From Pseudomonas brenneri (GTDB lineage: Bacteria > Pseudomonadota > Gammaproteobacteria > Pseudomonadales > Pseudomonadaceae): 64,000 nucleotides of DNA. Location of the stretch: NCBI RefSeq assembly GCF_007858285.1, contig NZ_VFIL01000009.1, positions 218,973-282,972 of the forward strand. The letters are read 5' to 3'. A model generated the notes under the pieces. That model searched no databases, was not told the DNA's origin, and saw nothing but the letters and a program-made list of their open reading frames with translations. Each line of letters opens with the position of its first letter. Position 1 is the first letter of the stretch. Shown here in pieces: positions 35,807 to 44,960 of this stretch. The translations under genes were made by a program, and so were the position numbers.

Positions 35807-38022
35807 CGGTTGAACAAACCTTTGAGGGCGTCTTTGAGCTTGGGATTGACCTTGTCGAGCTTCTCTTCAATCTTCTCGCTGAGCTTGTTGCCCGCCATCT
35901 TGGCCGCCACCTGGCCCAGGCCGTCCTTGTCCAGGCGGCAGGCCTTGGCGCCCAGCTCCAGCGGGCCACGGCAGCGCAGCGGGACTTCGATGCCGCGGAA
36001 GTTCGAGCCTACCTGGCAGGCCGGGTCCGGCATGTCGCGCTTGTCGCCCTCGACAATGATGCCTACGCGGTAGTCCATGCCCAGCACGCGCAGGTCGATG
36101 TCGCCATTGCCATTGACGGTCAGGCCGGGGATCCGCACTTTCAGGTCCGGGTTGCTGGCGACGCCGTTACGCAAGGTCAGGTTGCCCTTGAGCTCCTGGA
36201 ACGGTGTGTCCTTGCCACGCGGCTCGCTGGCCAGGGTCTTGCGATTGAGCAGGGCGATGCCGGTACACAGCTGTTGTTCAATGTTGGCGTTGAGCAGCAC
36301 GCCATTGTTGATCACAAAGCTGGCACTGCCGTTGAGGCTGTCGATCAGCGCCTTCTGGCTATTGCCGCGTCCCGTCAGGTTGCTATCTAGGGTGAGTTGG
36401 CCCTTGACTGGTGGGGTTTTGCCCTGGGCCTGGAGGATGCGTTCGACCGGCACTTGCTTGATTTTGGTCTGCAGTGCCAGTACGGGCACATCTTCGCGGG
36501 CGTCAAGGTTGCCGTTGGCCTGGAACGTGCCGTTGTAGAGGCCACCGCTCAAGGTGTCGAGCTTGAGCTGACCACCCTGGCCGGAGGCTTTGAGGGTGGC
36601 ATTCTCGATGGGTAACTGGCCGAGGGTCAGTTGGCCGAAGGACAGGTCGGCAATCACATCCAGCGTGCGCAGGCGTGCCAGTGGCAGCAGTTTGTCGGTG
36701 CTCCAGGCGCCTTTGGTCGGTGCGTCCGGCAGCGGTGTGGTACCACCGGCGGCCATGGCCCCGGCTTCGCTGCTCTGCACTTCGGCCTGGCGTGCGACGG
36801 CGGCGCTGTTGGCCGCCTCGGACTTGGTCGGCAGGTAGTTATCGGCGTTGAACGTGTCGGCCTTGAGCTGGACGCGCAGGGATTGCTTGGCAAAGTCTTC
36901 AACGGCCAGGCGCCCGGTAAAGGTACTGCCGTCGAGTTTCAGGTTCAGGTCTTCCAGCGCGATGCTCGAAGGCGTGCCTTGCAGGCGGCTGACCAGTTCG
37001 ACCTTGCTCAGGCTGCCGGGGGCCATGGCCGGCAGTGGCTGGCCGACGCTGTCGAGGAACTTGGCCAGGTCAAACTGGGCAATCGACAGGGCGCCGCTGA
37101 CCTGTGGGGTTTTATCCAGGTCGTTGACCTTCAGTTCGCCCAGCGCCCGCAGTTGGTTGAGCGAGAGCTTGAGGCTGGTCCACTCGGCAATGTTCGCCGA
37201 CAGGTCCACCAGCAACTGGCCCTGGGTGGCAAACGTCACGGTCTTGCCTTGCAGCGGCTCGCCCGTGGCTTCGCCGGCGATTTTCATGTCTTCGAACTGA
37301 TAGCGCTTGAGGGCACGGTCAAAGCGCAGCTCGCCGTTGAGTTCGCTCTTGACCCGCATGACCGGCTGGTTGCTGCCGAAGAACGCGGTGAGCTTGACCG
37401 GAATGCTCGCGCCTTCATGCACGGCACCGGTGCTCAGTTGGATGCTTTCGGCGCTGAATTGCTTGCCGGTCTGCTCGTCGTTGTACTCGATACGCGCGTT
37501 GTTGACCGTCAGGCTGTCGATATCCAGGCGGATCGGCTGGGCCGCTTTCTCCGGCGCTGGCGCCGTGGTTGGTGCTGGCGTCGCGGGCACCTCGGCGGTG
37601 CCTGTGGCCGCAACGGCCGGCGCCTTGCCGATATCTTCCCAGTTGCCATGGCCTTGCTTGTCACGGGTCAGGCGCAGGTTCAGGCCCTCGACGCGCACAT
37701 CGCTCATCTGCACTTCGCGGCGCAGCAATGGCAGCACGCGTACCGACAGGCCAAGCATCTGCAGGTCGGCGAATGGTTGGGCAGGATTGCTCAGGGTGGC
37801 CACGCTGGCTTCATGCAGCTCCAGGCCCAGCCACGGGAACAGGCTCCAGCCGATATCGCCATTGAGCGTCAGCTCGATGTGGGCCTTGTCGCGGGCAATC
37901 TGGCGAATCTCGTCTTTATAGTCGTTGGGATCGAAGAGGTGGGTCAGGGCAAAGCCCAGGGCCACAATGATCAGCAACAGCCCGAGAAGTACCAGACCCA
38001 GGATTTTGCCGAACGCTTTCAT
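35803..38022 (-). CDS. AsmA-family protein
   Basis: Predicted 739 aa. A single N-terminal membrane anchor (residues ~5-27) is followed by a long periplasmic region with the AsmA N-terminal domain (DPNDYKDEIRQIA, GDIGWSLFPWLGLEL) and a C-terminal AsmA_2 region with GSASFVINNGVLLN near 575. AsmA-like proteins are repeated beta-groove proteins thought to carry phospholipids between membranes. A low-complexity Ala/Pro-rich stretch near 135-160 is probably a flexible linker. Confidence 0.92.
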   Translation of the reverse strand: MKAFGKILGLVLLGLLLIIVALGFALTHLFDPNDYKDEIRQIARDKAHIELTLNGDIGWSLFPWLGLELHEASVATLSNPAQPFADLQMLGLSVRVLPLLRREVQMSDVRVEGLNLRLTRDKQGHGNWEDIGKAPAVAATGTAEVPATPAPTTAPAPEKAAQPIRLDIDSLTVNNARIEYNDEQTGKQFSAESIQLSTGAVHEGASIPVKLTAFFGSNQPVMRVKSELNGELRFDRALKRYQFEDMKIAGEATGEPLQGKTVTFATQGQLLVDLSANIAEWTSLKLSLNQLRALGELKVNDLDKTPQVSGALSIAQFDLAKFLDSVGQPLPAMAPGSLSKVELVSRLQGTPSSIALEDLNLKLDGSTFTGRLAVEDFAKQSLRVQLKADTFNADNYLPTKSEAANSAAVARQAEVQSSEAGAMAAGGTTPLPDAPTKGAWSTDKLLPLARLRTLDVIADLSFGQLTLGQLPIENATLKASGQGGQLKLDTLSGGLYNGTFQANGNLDAREDVPVLALQTKIKQVPVERILQAQGKTPPVKGQLTLDSNLTGRGNSQKALIDSLNGSASFVINNGVLLNANIEQQLCTGIALLNRKTLASEPRGKDTPFQELKGNLTLRNGVASNPDLKVRIPGLTVNGNGDIDLRVLGMDYRVGIIVEGDKRDMPDPACQVGSNFRGIEVPLRCRGPLELGAKACRLDKDGLGQVAAKMAGNKLSEKIEEKLDKVNPKLKDALKGLFNR

Positions 38023-38318
38023 GGGCGAGTCCTTGTATGTCGATTTTAAAATTTAGCCGCTGAGTATAACGCCGCGAGGCCGGTGGCTGTTTACGCATCG
38101 TTACATCGTGTCAAACAAAACAGATGAGCCGAAAAAGGTAGTGTCAGTTTGGTTTTTCTGTCACCGGCAAATGCTAATCTCTGCGCGTTCGCCCGCCTTC
38201 TGCGACTAAACGTCGCGCTTACAGGGAGCTTTACTCAACAGAACGGCCACGCCTCGCGTGCAAAGGCCGAGGAGGAGAGCGCCTGGCGAACACAGACTAA
38301 TAACTGGGGGAAACACCA

Positions 38319-39980
38319 ATGAGCACTAGCACTGCGGCCGGATCTACCGCCGCGCAGCCTGCGTTCCTGTCCAAGGAGCGCATCATCGCCAAGCCCGGGT
38401 TCAACCGCTGGCTGGTTCCGCCGGCCGCCCTGGCCATCCACTTGTGCATCGGCATGGCCTACGGTTTCTCGGTGTTCTGGCTGCCGCTGTCCAAGGCGCT
38501 GGGCGTCACTGCGCCGGTCGCTTGCGCACCGGACATGAGCTTTATCGCGCAGATTTTCTCGTCGTCCTGCGACTGGCCGATCTCCATGCTGGGCTGGATC
38601 TACACTCTGTTCTTTATCTTCCTGGGCTGCTCGGCGGCGATCTGGGGCGGCTGGCTGGAACATGCCGGGCCGCGCAAGGCGGGCGTTGTGTCGGCTTTGT
38701 GCTGGTGTGGTGGCCTGCTGATCTCGGCGCTGGGGATTTATACCCACCAGATCTGGCTGATGTGGCTCGGCTCTGGGGTGATTGGCGGTATCGGCCTGGG
38801 CCTGGGCTATATCTCGCCGGTCTCGACCCTGATCAAGTGGTTCCCGGACAAGCGCGGCATGGCCACGGGCATGGCGATCATGGGCTTTGGTGGTGGTGCG
38901 ATGGTCGGCGCCCCCCTTGCAGCGGCACTGATGGGCCACTTCGCTTCGCCGACCGGCGTGGGCGTATGGCAGAGCTTTTTGGTCATGGCCGCGATCTACT
39001 TCGTGTTCATGATCGGTGGCGCCTTGTCCTACCGCGTGCCGCCGACCGGCTGGAAGCCTGAGGGCTGGACCGCGCCGGCGAAAAAAGCCAGCAACGCGAT
39101 GATCACGCACCGTCACGTCCATGTGAACGTGGCCTGGAAAACCCCGCAATTCCGCCTGGTGTGGCTGGTGTTGTGCCTGAACGTGTCGGCCGGTATCGGC
39201 ATTCTCGGCATGGCGTCGCCGTTGTTGCAGGAAGTGTTTGGCGGCAAGTTGCTGGGTGTCGATGTGCCATTTGGCCAACTGGATGCCGGGCAACTGGCCT
39301 CTATCGCGGCCATCGCGGCGGGTTTCACTGGCCTGTTGAGCCTGTTCAACATTGGCGGGCGGTTCTTCTGGGCGTCGTTTTCCGACTACCTGGGCCGTAA
39401 AAATACCTACTTCGTGTTCTTCGCCCTGGGCTTTGCCCTGTATGCGTTGATCCCGAACCTCGGCCACCTGGGCAACGTCTCGCTGTTCGTGGCGGCGTTC
39501 TGCATCATCCTGTCGATGTACGGCGGCGGTTTCGCGACCGTGCCGGCCTACCTGGCGGACCTGTTCGGTACGCAAATGGTCGGCGCGATCCATGGTCGCC
39601 TGCTCACCGCCTGGGCTGCGGCTGGCGTGCTGGGCCCGGTGTTGGTGAACTACTTGCGTGAGTATCAGTTGAGCATCGGCGTCGAACGCGCCGCAGCCTA
39701 TGACATCACCTTGTACATCCTCGCCGGCCTGCTGGTGCTGGGCTTTATCTGCAACCTGCTGGTGCGTCCGGTGGCCGACAAGTACTTCATGACCGACGCT
39801 GAACTGGCGGCCGAACAGGCGCTGGGCCATGACAAGGGTGCCGATGCCAGCACGTCCCTGGAGTGGAAAGCCGCTTCCGGCACCGTGCCATTGGCCATTG
39901 CCGCGTGGCTGGTGGTGGGTATTCCGCTGGCGTGGGGCGTGTGGGTGACCTTGCAGAAGACGGCAGTGTTGTTCCACTAA
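38319..39980 (+). CDS. MFS transporter, oxalate/formate-antiporter-like (OFA family)
   Basis: Predicted 553 aa with about twelve to fourteen hydrophobic segments. The start MSTSTAAGSTAAQPAFL is a soluble lead; then GMAYGFSVFWLPLSKALG follows. The family motif near residue 145-190 is GIGLGLGYISPVSTLIKWFPDKRGMATGMAIMGFGGGAM, an OFA signature. The insertion CAPDMSFIAQIFSSSCDW in the first periplasmic loop is unusual. OFA members exchange oxalate, lactate, pyruvate or related acids; the substrate is unknown. It is monocistronic and is followed by a REPIN. Confidence 0.88.
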   Translation: MSTSTAAGSTAAQPAFLSKERIIAKPGFNRWLVPPAALAIHLCIGMAYGFSVFWLPLSKALGVTAPVACAPDMSFIAQIFSSSCDWPISMLGWIYTLFFIFLGCSAAIWGGWLEHAGPRKAGVVSALCWCGGLLISALGIYTHQIWLMWLGSGVIGGIGLGLGYISPVSTLIKWFPDKRGMATGMAIMGFGGGAMVGAPLAAALMGHFASPTGVGVWQSFLVMAAIYFVFMIGGALSYRVPPTGWKPEGWTAPAKKASNAMITHRHVHVNVAWKTPQFRLVWLVLCLNVSAGIGILGMASPLLQEVFGGKLLGVDVPFGQLDAGQLASIAAIAAGFTGLLSLFNIGGRFFWASFSDYLGRKNTYFVFFALGFALYALIPNLGHLGNVSLFVAAFCIILSMYGGGFATVPAYLADLFGTQMVGAIHGRLLTAWAAAGVLGPVLVNYLREYQLSIGVERAAAYDITLYILAGLLVLGFICNLLVRPVADKYFMTDAELAAEQALGHDKGADASTSLEWKAASGTVPLAIAAWLVVGIPLAWGVWVTLQKTAVLFH

Positions 39981-40009
39981 CACCGCTGTAGGCATGTGGG
40001 CCCGGTTCC

Positions 40010-40098
40010 TGTGGGAGCCGGGCTTGCCCGCGATAGAACCAGCTCGGTGTATCTGTAGTACTCAGGCGTCTGCATCGCAGGCAAGCCAGCTCCCACAC
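40010..40098. repeat. REPIN
   Basis: Arms TGTGGGAGCCGGGCTTGCCC and GCAAGCCAGCTCCCACA are inverted, with the second arm diverged from the first; about 45 bases separate them. Confidence 0.85.
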
Positions 40099-40218
40099 TT
40101 GTACTGACATGTCTATCCCCGACACGCGGTCAGTCTTATCCCCTCCGATGTTTCTGTTTAGCGCCCGCAGCCCCTATAATGGCCACCTTTTTCGCCCAAT
40201 GATTTTGCGGAGTTGGTG

Positions 40219-40812
40219 ATGGCCGAACGTAAGGCGTCCGTCGAGCGCGACACTCTGGAAACCCAGATCAAAGCCTCGATCAACCTGGATGGCACCGGAA
40301 AGGCCCGATTTGATATCGGTGTCCCTTTTCTTGAGCACATGCTGGATCAAATCGCCCGTCATGGGCTGATCGACCTGGATATCGTCAGCAAGGGCGACCT
40401 GCATATCGACGACCACCACACCGTGGAGGATGTCGGTATCACCCTCGGCCAGGCGTTTGCCAAGGCCATCGGCGACAAAAAAGGCATCCGCCGTTATGGC
40501 CACGCCTATGTCCCGCTGGATGAGGCGCTGTCGCGGGTGGTCATCGATTTCTCCGGCCGCCCAGGCCTGCAGATGCACGTGCCGTACACCCGCGCCACCG
40601 TGGGCGGCTTCGATGTGGACCTGTTCCAGGAGTTTTTCCAGGGCTTCGTCAACCATGCGCTGGTCAGCCTGCATATCGACAACCTGCGTGGCACCAACAC
40701 CCACCACCAGATCGAAACTGTGTTCAAGGCTTTCGGCCGCGCCCTGCGCATGGCCGTGGAGCTTGATGACCGCATGGCTGGGCAAATGCCTTCGACCAAG
40801 GGCGTTCTGTAA
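40219..40812 (+). CDS. hisB: Imidazoleglycerol-phosphate dehydratase HisB
   Basis: Predicted 197 aa, monofunctional as in other pseudomonads. Metal-binding HDDHHTVED-like residues appear as DDHHTVED near 65-72 and FLEHMLDQ near 37, and NTHHQIE near 160. It dehydrates imidazole glycerol phosphate in histidine synthesis. ATG at 40219 has GCGGAG upstream. The stop overlaps the hisH start (TAATG). Confidence 0.97.
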   Translation: MAERKASVERDTLETQIKASINLDGTGKARFDIGVPFLEHMLDQIARHGLIDLDIVSKGDLHIDDHHTVEDVGITLGQAFAKAIGDKKGIRRYGHAYVPLDEALSRVVIDFSGRPGLQMHVPYTRATVGGFDVDLFQEFFQGFVNHALVSLHIDNLRGTNTHHQIETVFKAFGRALRMAVELDDRMAGQMPSTKGVL

Positions 40813-41450
40813 TGCAGACGGTCGCGGTTATCGACTATGGCATGGGCAACCTGCATTCGGTGGCCAAGGCCCTCGAACATGTAGGTGCCGGCAAAGTGCT
40901 GATCACCAGCGATGCCAAGGTGATTCGCGAAGCCGACCGGGTGGTGTTTCCCGGTGTGGGCGCGATTCGCGACTGCATGGCTGAAATTCGCCGCCTGGGC
41001 TTTGACAGCCTGGTGCGCGAAGTCAGCCAGGACCGGCCGTTCCTCGGGATCTGCGTGGGCATGCAAGCCTTGCTCGATCGCAGTGAAGAAAACGGCGGCG
41101 TCGACTGCATCGGGCTGTTCCCGGGGGACGTGAAGTTCTTCGGCAAGGACCTGCACGAAGACGGCGAGCACCTGAAAGTCCCACACATGGGCTGGAACGA
41201 AGTGCGCCGCACCGTCGACCACCCGCTGTGGCATGACATCCCGGACATGGCGCGTTTCTACTTCGTGCACAGCTACTACATCGCCGCCGGTAACCCGCGC
41301 CAGGTGGTGGGTGGCGGGCACTACGGCGTCGATTTCGCCGCGGCGCTGGCCGAAGGCTCGCGCTTTGCCGTGCAGTTCCATCCGGAGAAGAGCCATACCC
41401 ATGGCCTGCAATTGCTGCAGAACTTCGCCAGTTGGAACGGGCGCTGGTAA
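40812..41450 (+). CDS. hisH: Imidazole glycerol phosphate synthase glutaminase subunit HisH
   Basis: Predicted 212 aa. The nucleophile Cys lies in GICVGMQAL near residue 80, and the His/Glu pair in QFHPEKSH near 190. It hydrolyses glutamine and passes ammonia to HisF (42494). It overlaps hisB and the DUF2164 gene by one or two bases. Confidence 0.97.
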   Translation: MQTVAVIDYGMGNLHSVAKALEHVGAGKVLITSDAKVIREADRVVFPGVGAIRDCMAEIRRLGFDSLVREVSQDRPFLGICVGMQALLDRSEENGGVDCIGLFPGDVKFFGKDLHEDGEHLKVPHMGWNEVRRTVDHPLWHDIPDMARFYFVHSYYIAAGNPRQVVGGGHYGVDFAAALAEGSRFAVQFHPEKSHTHGLQLLQNFASWNGRW

Positions 41451-41707
41451 TGGCCAAGAAGATCAAGCCGCCGATCCTCAATCTCACTCCCCAGCAGGAG
41501 AGTGAGGCGACCGACAAGATCAAGCGTTTCATGGAAGACCGCTTCGAGCTCAGGCTCGGGTCGTTCGAGGTGGCTGAGATCCTCGAACTGTTTACCACTG
41601 AAATTGCTCCGCACTATTACAACAGGGCGATTTTCGATGTGCAGACGCACCTTAAAGAAAGGTTCGAGAGCATCGAAAGCGACCTGTGGGCGCTTGAGAA
41701 ACCCTGA
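41450..41707 (+). CDS. DUF2164 family protein inside his operon
   Basis: Predicted 85 aa, matching the small DUF2164 family (central FYNRAI-like motif appears here as HYYNRAIFDV). Start overlaps the hisH stop (TAATG). It sits between hisH and hisA in many Pseudomonas genomes. No biochemical role is known; context implies co-expression with histidine synthesis. Confidence 0.85.
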   Translation: MAKKIKPPILNLTPQQESEATDKIKRFMEDRFELRLGSFEVAEILELFTTEIAPHYYNRAIFDVQTHLKERFESIESDLWALEKP

Positions 41708-41746
41708 TTTTTCAAGCAATGCTGAATATCGAATAAGGTTTGCCAG

Positions 41747-42484
41747 ATGCTGATTATCCCCGCTATCGATCTCAAGGACGGCGCTTGCGTACGCCTGCGC
41801 CAGGGCCGCATGGAAGATTCCACGGTGTTCTCCGATGACCCGGTGAGCATGGCTGCCAAGTGGGTGGAGGGTGGCTGCCGCCGCCTGCATCTGGTGGACT
41901 TGAACGGCGCCTTCGAAGGCCAGCCGGTCAATGGCGAAGTGGTTACGGCCATCGCCAAGCGCTACCCGAACCTGCCGATCCAGATCGGCGGTGGCATCCG
42001 TTCCCTGGAAACCATCGAGCACTACGTCAAGGCGGGCGTGAGCTACGTGATCATCGGCACCAAGGCCGTGAAAGACCCGGCCTTCGTCGCCGAGGCCTGC
42101 CGCGCGTTCCCGGGCAAGGTGATCGTGGGGCTGGATGCGAAAGATGGTTTTGTCGCTACCGACGGCTGGGCTGAAATCAGCACCGTGCAGGTGATTGACT
42201 TGGCCAAGCAGTTCGAAGCCGACGGCGTGTCCGCCATCGTTTATACCGATATCGCCAAAGACGGCATGATGCAGGGCTGCAACGTACCCTTCACCGCCGC
42301 ACTGGCCGCCGCGACCAAGATCCCGGTGATCGCTTCCGGCGGTATCCACAATCTGGGCGACATCAAGTCGCTGCTGGACGCCAAGGCTCCAGGGATCATC
42401 GGCGCGATCACCGGCCGTGCGATCTATGAAGGTACCCTGGACGTCGCCGAGGCCCAGGCCTACTGCGATGCCTACAACGGCTGA
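41747..42484 (+). CDS. hisA: ProFAR isomerase HisA
   Basis: Predicted 245 aa (beta/alpha)8 barrel. It starts [17 protein letters not shown], has the phosphate motifs GGGIRS near 82 and ASGGIHN near 197, and the catalytic Asp in IDLKDG and YTDIAKDG. It isomerises the fourth intermediate of histidine synthesis and feeds HisF. Confidence 0.97.
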
Positions 42485-42493
42485 GGACTGACC

Positions 42494-43264
42494 ATGGCGC
42501 TGGCCAAACGCATCATCCCTTGCCTGGACGTCGACAACGGTCGGGTGGTCAAGGGCGTCAAGTTCGAGAACATCCGTGACGCCGGCGACCCGGTGGAAAT
42601 CGCTCGTCGCTACGACGAGCAAGGTGCCGACGAGATTACCTTCCTCGACATCACTGCCAGCGTCGACGGCCGCGACACGACGCTGCATACCGTCGAGCGC
42701 ATGGCCAGCCAGGTGTTTATCCCGCTGACCGTGGGTGGTGGCGTGCGCACCGTGCAAGACATCCGCAACCTGCTCAATGCCGGTGCGGACAAGGTCTCGA
42801 TCAACACCGCCGCGGTGTTCAACCCCGAGTTTGTCGGCGAAGCCGCGCAGCACTTTGGCTCGCAATGCATCGTCGTCGCCATCGACGCCAAGAAGGTTTC
42901 CGGGCCGGGCGAAACCCCGCGCTGGGAGATCTTCACCCACGGCGGTCGCAAACCTACCGGGCTGGACGCAGTGGAGTGGGCGATGAAGATGGAAGGCCTG
43001 GGCGCTGGTGAAATCCTGCTGACCAGCATGGACCAGGACGGCATGAAAAACGGCTTCGACCTGGGCGTGACCCGCGCCATCAGCGATGCGCTGGGCATCC
43101 CGGTGATCGCTTCCGGTGGTGTCGGTAACCTGCAGCACCTGGCCGACGGCGTTATCGAAGGCCACGCCAGCGCGGTGCTGGCGGCGAGCATTTTCCACTT
43201 TGGCGAGTACACCGTTCCCGAGGCAAAGGCCTACATGGCGGCGCGCGGAATCGTCGTACGCTAA
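42494..43264 (+). CDS. hisF: Imidazole glycerol phosphate synthase cyclase HisF
   Basis: Predicted 256 aa barrel, starting MALAKRIIPCLDVDNGRVVKG with the catalytic Asp11-type residue. Phosphate motifs are VGGGVRT near 81 and ASGGVGN near 200. It forms the synthase with HisH. It starts nine bases after the hisA stop. Confidence 0.97.
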   Translation: MALAKRIIPCLDVDNGRVVKGVKFENIRDAGDPVEIARRYDEQGADEITFLDITASVDGRDTTLHTVERMASQVFIPLTVGGGVRTVQDIRNLLNAGADKVSINTAAVFNPEFVGEAAQHFGSQCIVVAIDAKKVSGPGETPRWEIFTHGGRKPTGLDAVEWAMKMEGLGAGEILLTSMDQDGMKNGFDLGVTRAISDALGIPVIASGGVGNLQHLADGVIEGHASAVLAASIFHFGEYTVPEAKAYMAARGIVVR

Positions 43265-43330
43265 ACGTCACTGGACACCATGACAGGCTCGCGGCACTCT
43301 GGGGCCTGCCATGGATTCCGGTAACCCTTG

Positions 43331-44086
43331 ATGCTCAAAGACCTGCTTCTTGCCCTCGCCAGTTCCTCCATTTTATTGGCGGGTTCGCCCCATGCTGCCG
43401 AGCCGTCTGGTGATTCCCTGGTGTTGTTGACGGAAAACTTTCCGCCTTACAACATGGCGAAAAACGGCAAGAACTTCGCCAAAGATGAAAACATCGAAGG
43501 CATCGCCGCAGACATCGTGCGCGAAACCTGCAAGCTTGCCGGTATTTCCTACAACCTCACCCTGCGCTTCCCCTGGGAGCGAATCTATAAACTCGCCCTG
43601 GAAAAGCCCGGCTATGGGGTCTTTGTCATGGCCCGCCTGCCGGACCGTGAAGCGTTGTTCAAATGGGTCGGCCCGATTGGCCCGGATGATTGGGTGTTGC
43701 TGGCCAAGGCCGACAGCCCCATTCAGTTGACCGATCTTGAGCACGCCCGTAGCTACAAGATCGGTGCCTATAAAGGCGATGCCATTGCCCAGACCCTGGA
43801 AAAACGCGGGCTCAAGCCGATTATCGTGCTGCGCGACCAGGACAATGCGCAAAAGCTCATGGAGGGGCAGATTGACCTCTGGGCCACTGGCGACCCTGCT
43901 GGGCGCTATCTGGCGCGCCAGGTCGGTGTTTCCGGACTCAAGACGGTGCTGCGCTTCAACAGCGCCGAGCTCTATCTGGCGCTGAACAAGGAAGTGCCGG
44001 ATGAGGTAGTGGCCAAGCTGCAGGCGGCGCTGGACCAGTTGCGTAAAGAGGGTGTCGTTGACGAGATCATGACGCGCTACCTGTAG
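43331..44086 (+). CDS. Periplasmic solute-binding family 3-like protein
   Basis: Predicted 251 aa. A signal peptide occupies about residues 1-23 (ending PHAA). The mature part resembles extracytoplasmic amino-acid-binding-like proteins: LLTENFPPYNM near 33, EGIAADIVRE near 56, DREALFKWVGP near 104. No permease or ATPase genes are adjacent, so an orphan sensory or binding role is possible. The TAG stop codon is contributed by the first arm of a REPIN that begins at 44082. Confidence 0.8.
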   Translation: MLKDLLLALASSSILLAGSPHAAEPSGDSLVLLTENFPPYNMAKNGKNFAKDENIEGIAADIVRETCKLAGISYNLTLRFPWERIYKLALEKPGYGVFVMARLPDREALFKWVGPIGPDDWVLLAKADSPIQLTDLEHARSYKIGAYKGDAIAQTLEKRGLKPIIVLRDQDNAQKLMEGQIDLWATGDPAGRYLARQVGVSGLKTVLRFNSAELYLALNKEVPDEVVAKLQAALDQLRKEGVVDEIMTRYL

Positions 44087-44182
44087 GAGCGAGCTTGCTC
44101 GCGAAAAACTCACAAGCGCCGCGTTTAACCAGGCAGCTCGCGTTATCGTTGACGGTTTTCGCGAGCAAGCTCGCTCCTACAG
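44082..44182. repeat. REPIN filling the convergent gap
   Basis: Inverted arms TGTAGGAGCGAGCTTGCTCG and CGAGCAAGCTCGCTCCTACA. It fills the whole space between the stop codons at 44086 and 44186, and its first arm encodes the TAG stop of the upstream gene. Confidence 0.92.
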
Positions 44183-44185
44183 GTT

Positions 44186-44959
44186 TCAGCGGTAAATTCC
44201 GTCCTTGCCGTGCCCAGCCATGGCCCGGTTGCTGCGCACACTGATCATCAGCTTGATATCAATCCACTCGATGCCCTGTGCCTTGAGCTTGGGCAGTTCG
44301 CGCTCCAATACCGCCAGGGTCTGCGGATAAGGATGGCCGATCATCACGGCCGAGCCCTGTTTGTGGGCCAGCTTGATAGCGGTCTGCAACTGCGTGGTGA
44401 TGGCCGCTTCGGTGCGTTCGTCATCGAGAAATACATCCCGCGAGACATGCGCCAGGTCAATCTTCTGCGCTTCAGCGGCGGCCACGGTCTTGGCGCTGGT
44501 GCGGCTGTCGACAAAGAACTTGTGGCGGCGTTGCAGTTCACCCATCAACCAGGCCATGGCGCCAGGCTCGGCGGTCATGCGGCTGCCCATATGATTGTTG
44601 ATGCCTGCGGTGTAGGGCACGGCCTTGAACGCCGCGTCCAGGCGCTTGCCTAGTTCTTCGATGGGCAGCTCCGGGTGCCAGGCGAACGGGCCGGTGGCGG
44701 GGTCCATGGGCATGTGCAGGATCACGATCTTGCCGGCCTTGTGCGCCTCGCGGGCAAATTCGGCGGCGTGAGGGGTGTCAGGCATGATTGCTGTGGTCAC
44801 CGGCCCGGGCAGGGCCAGCACGCGGCGGTCGCGGGGCAGGTTCTGCCCGAGGTCGTCGATGATCAGCGTCAGGTAAGCCTTGTGGGGCTGGTTGGCAGGG
44901 TTCGCCTGGGCGACCCCTGCCATGCAGCACAGCAAAGCGATGATCAGGGCAAAACGCAT
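44186..44959 (-). CDS. Divergent polysaccharide deacetylase family protein (YibQ-like)
   Basis: Predicted 257 aa with a signal peptide (residues ~1-19, ending AQA). Motifs of the family are IIDDLGQN near 34, LHMPMDP near 79, INNHMGSRM near 120 and IGHPYPQT near 207, matching the NodB-like fold. The gene follows ctpA by one base and the envC gene, a conserved arrangement, suggesting a periplasmic cell-wall role. The enzyme activity is not known. Confidence 0.9.
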   Translation of the reverse strand: MRFALIIALLCCMAGVAQANPANQPHKAYLTLIIDDLGQNLPRDRRVLALPGPVTTAIMPDTPHAAEFAREAHKAGKIVILHMPMDPATGPFAWHPELPIEELGKRLDAAFKAVPYTAGINNHMGSRMTAEPGAMAWLMGELQRRHKFFVDSRTSAKTVAAAEAQKIDLAHVSRDVFLDDERTEAAITTQLQTAIKLAHKQGSAVMIGHPYPQTLAVLERELPKLKAQGIEWIDIKLMISVRSNRAMAGHGKDGIYR

Positions 44960-44960
44960 A

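Noticed and set aside
36631..38049. 472-codon open frame antisense to the AsmA-like gene
   Set aside because: Shadow frame; no ribosome site and atypical composition.
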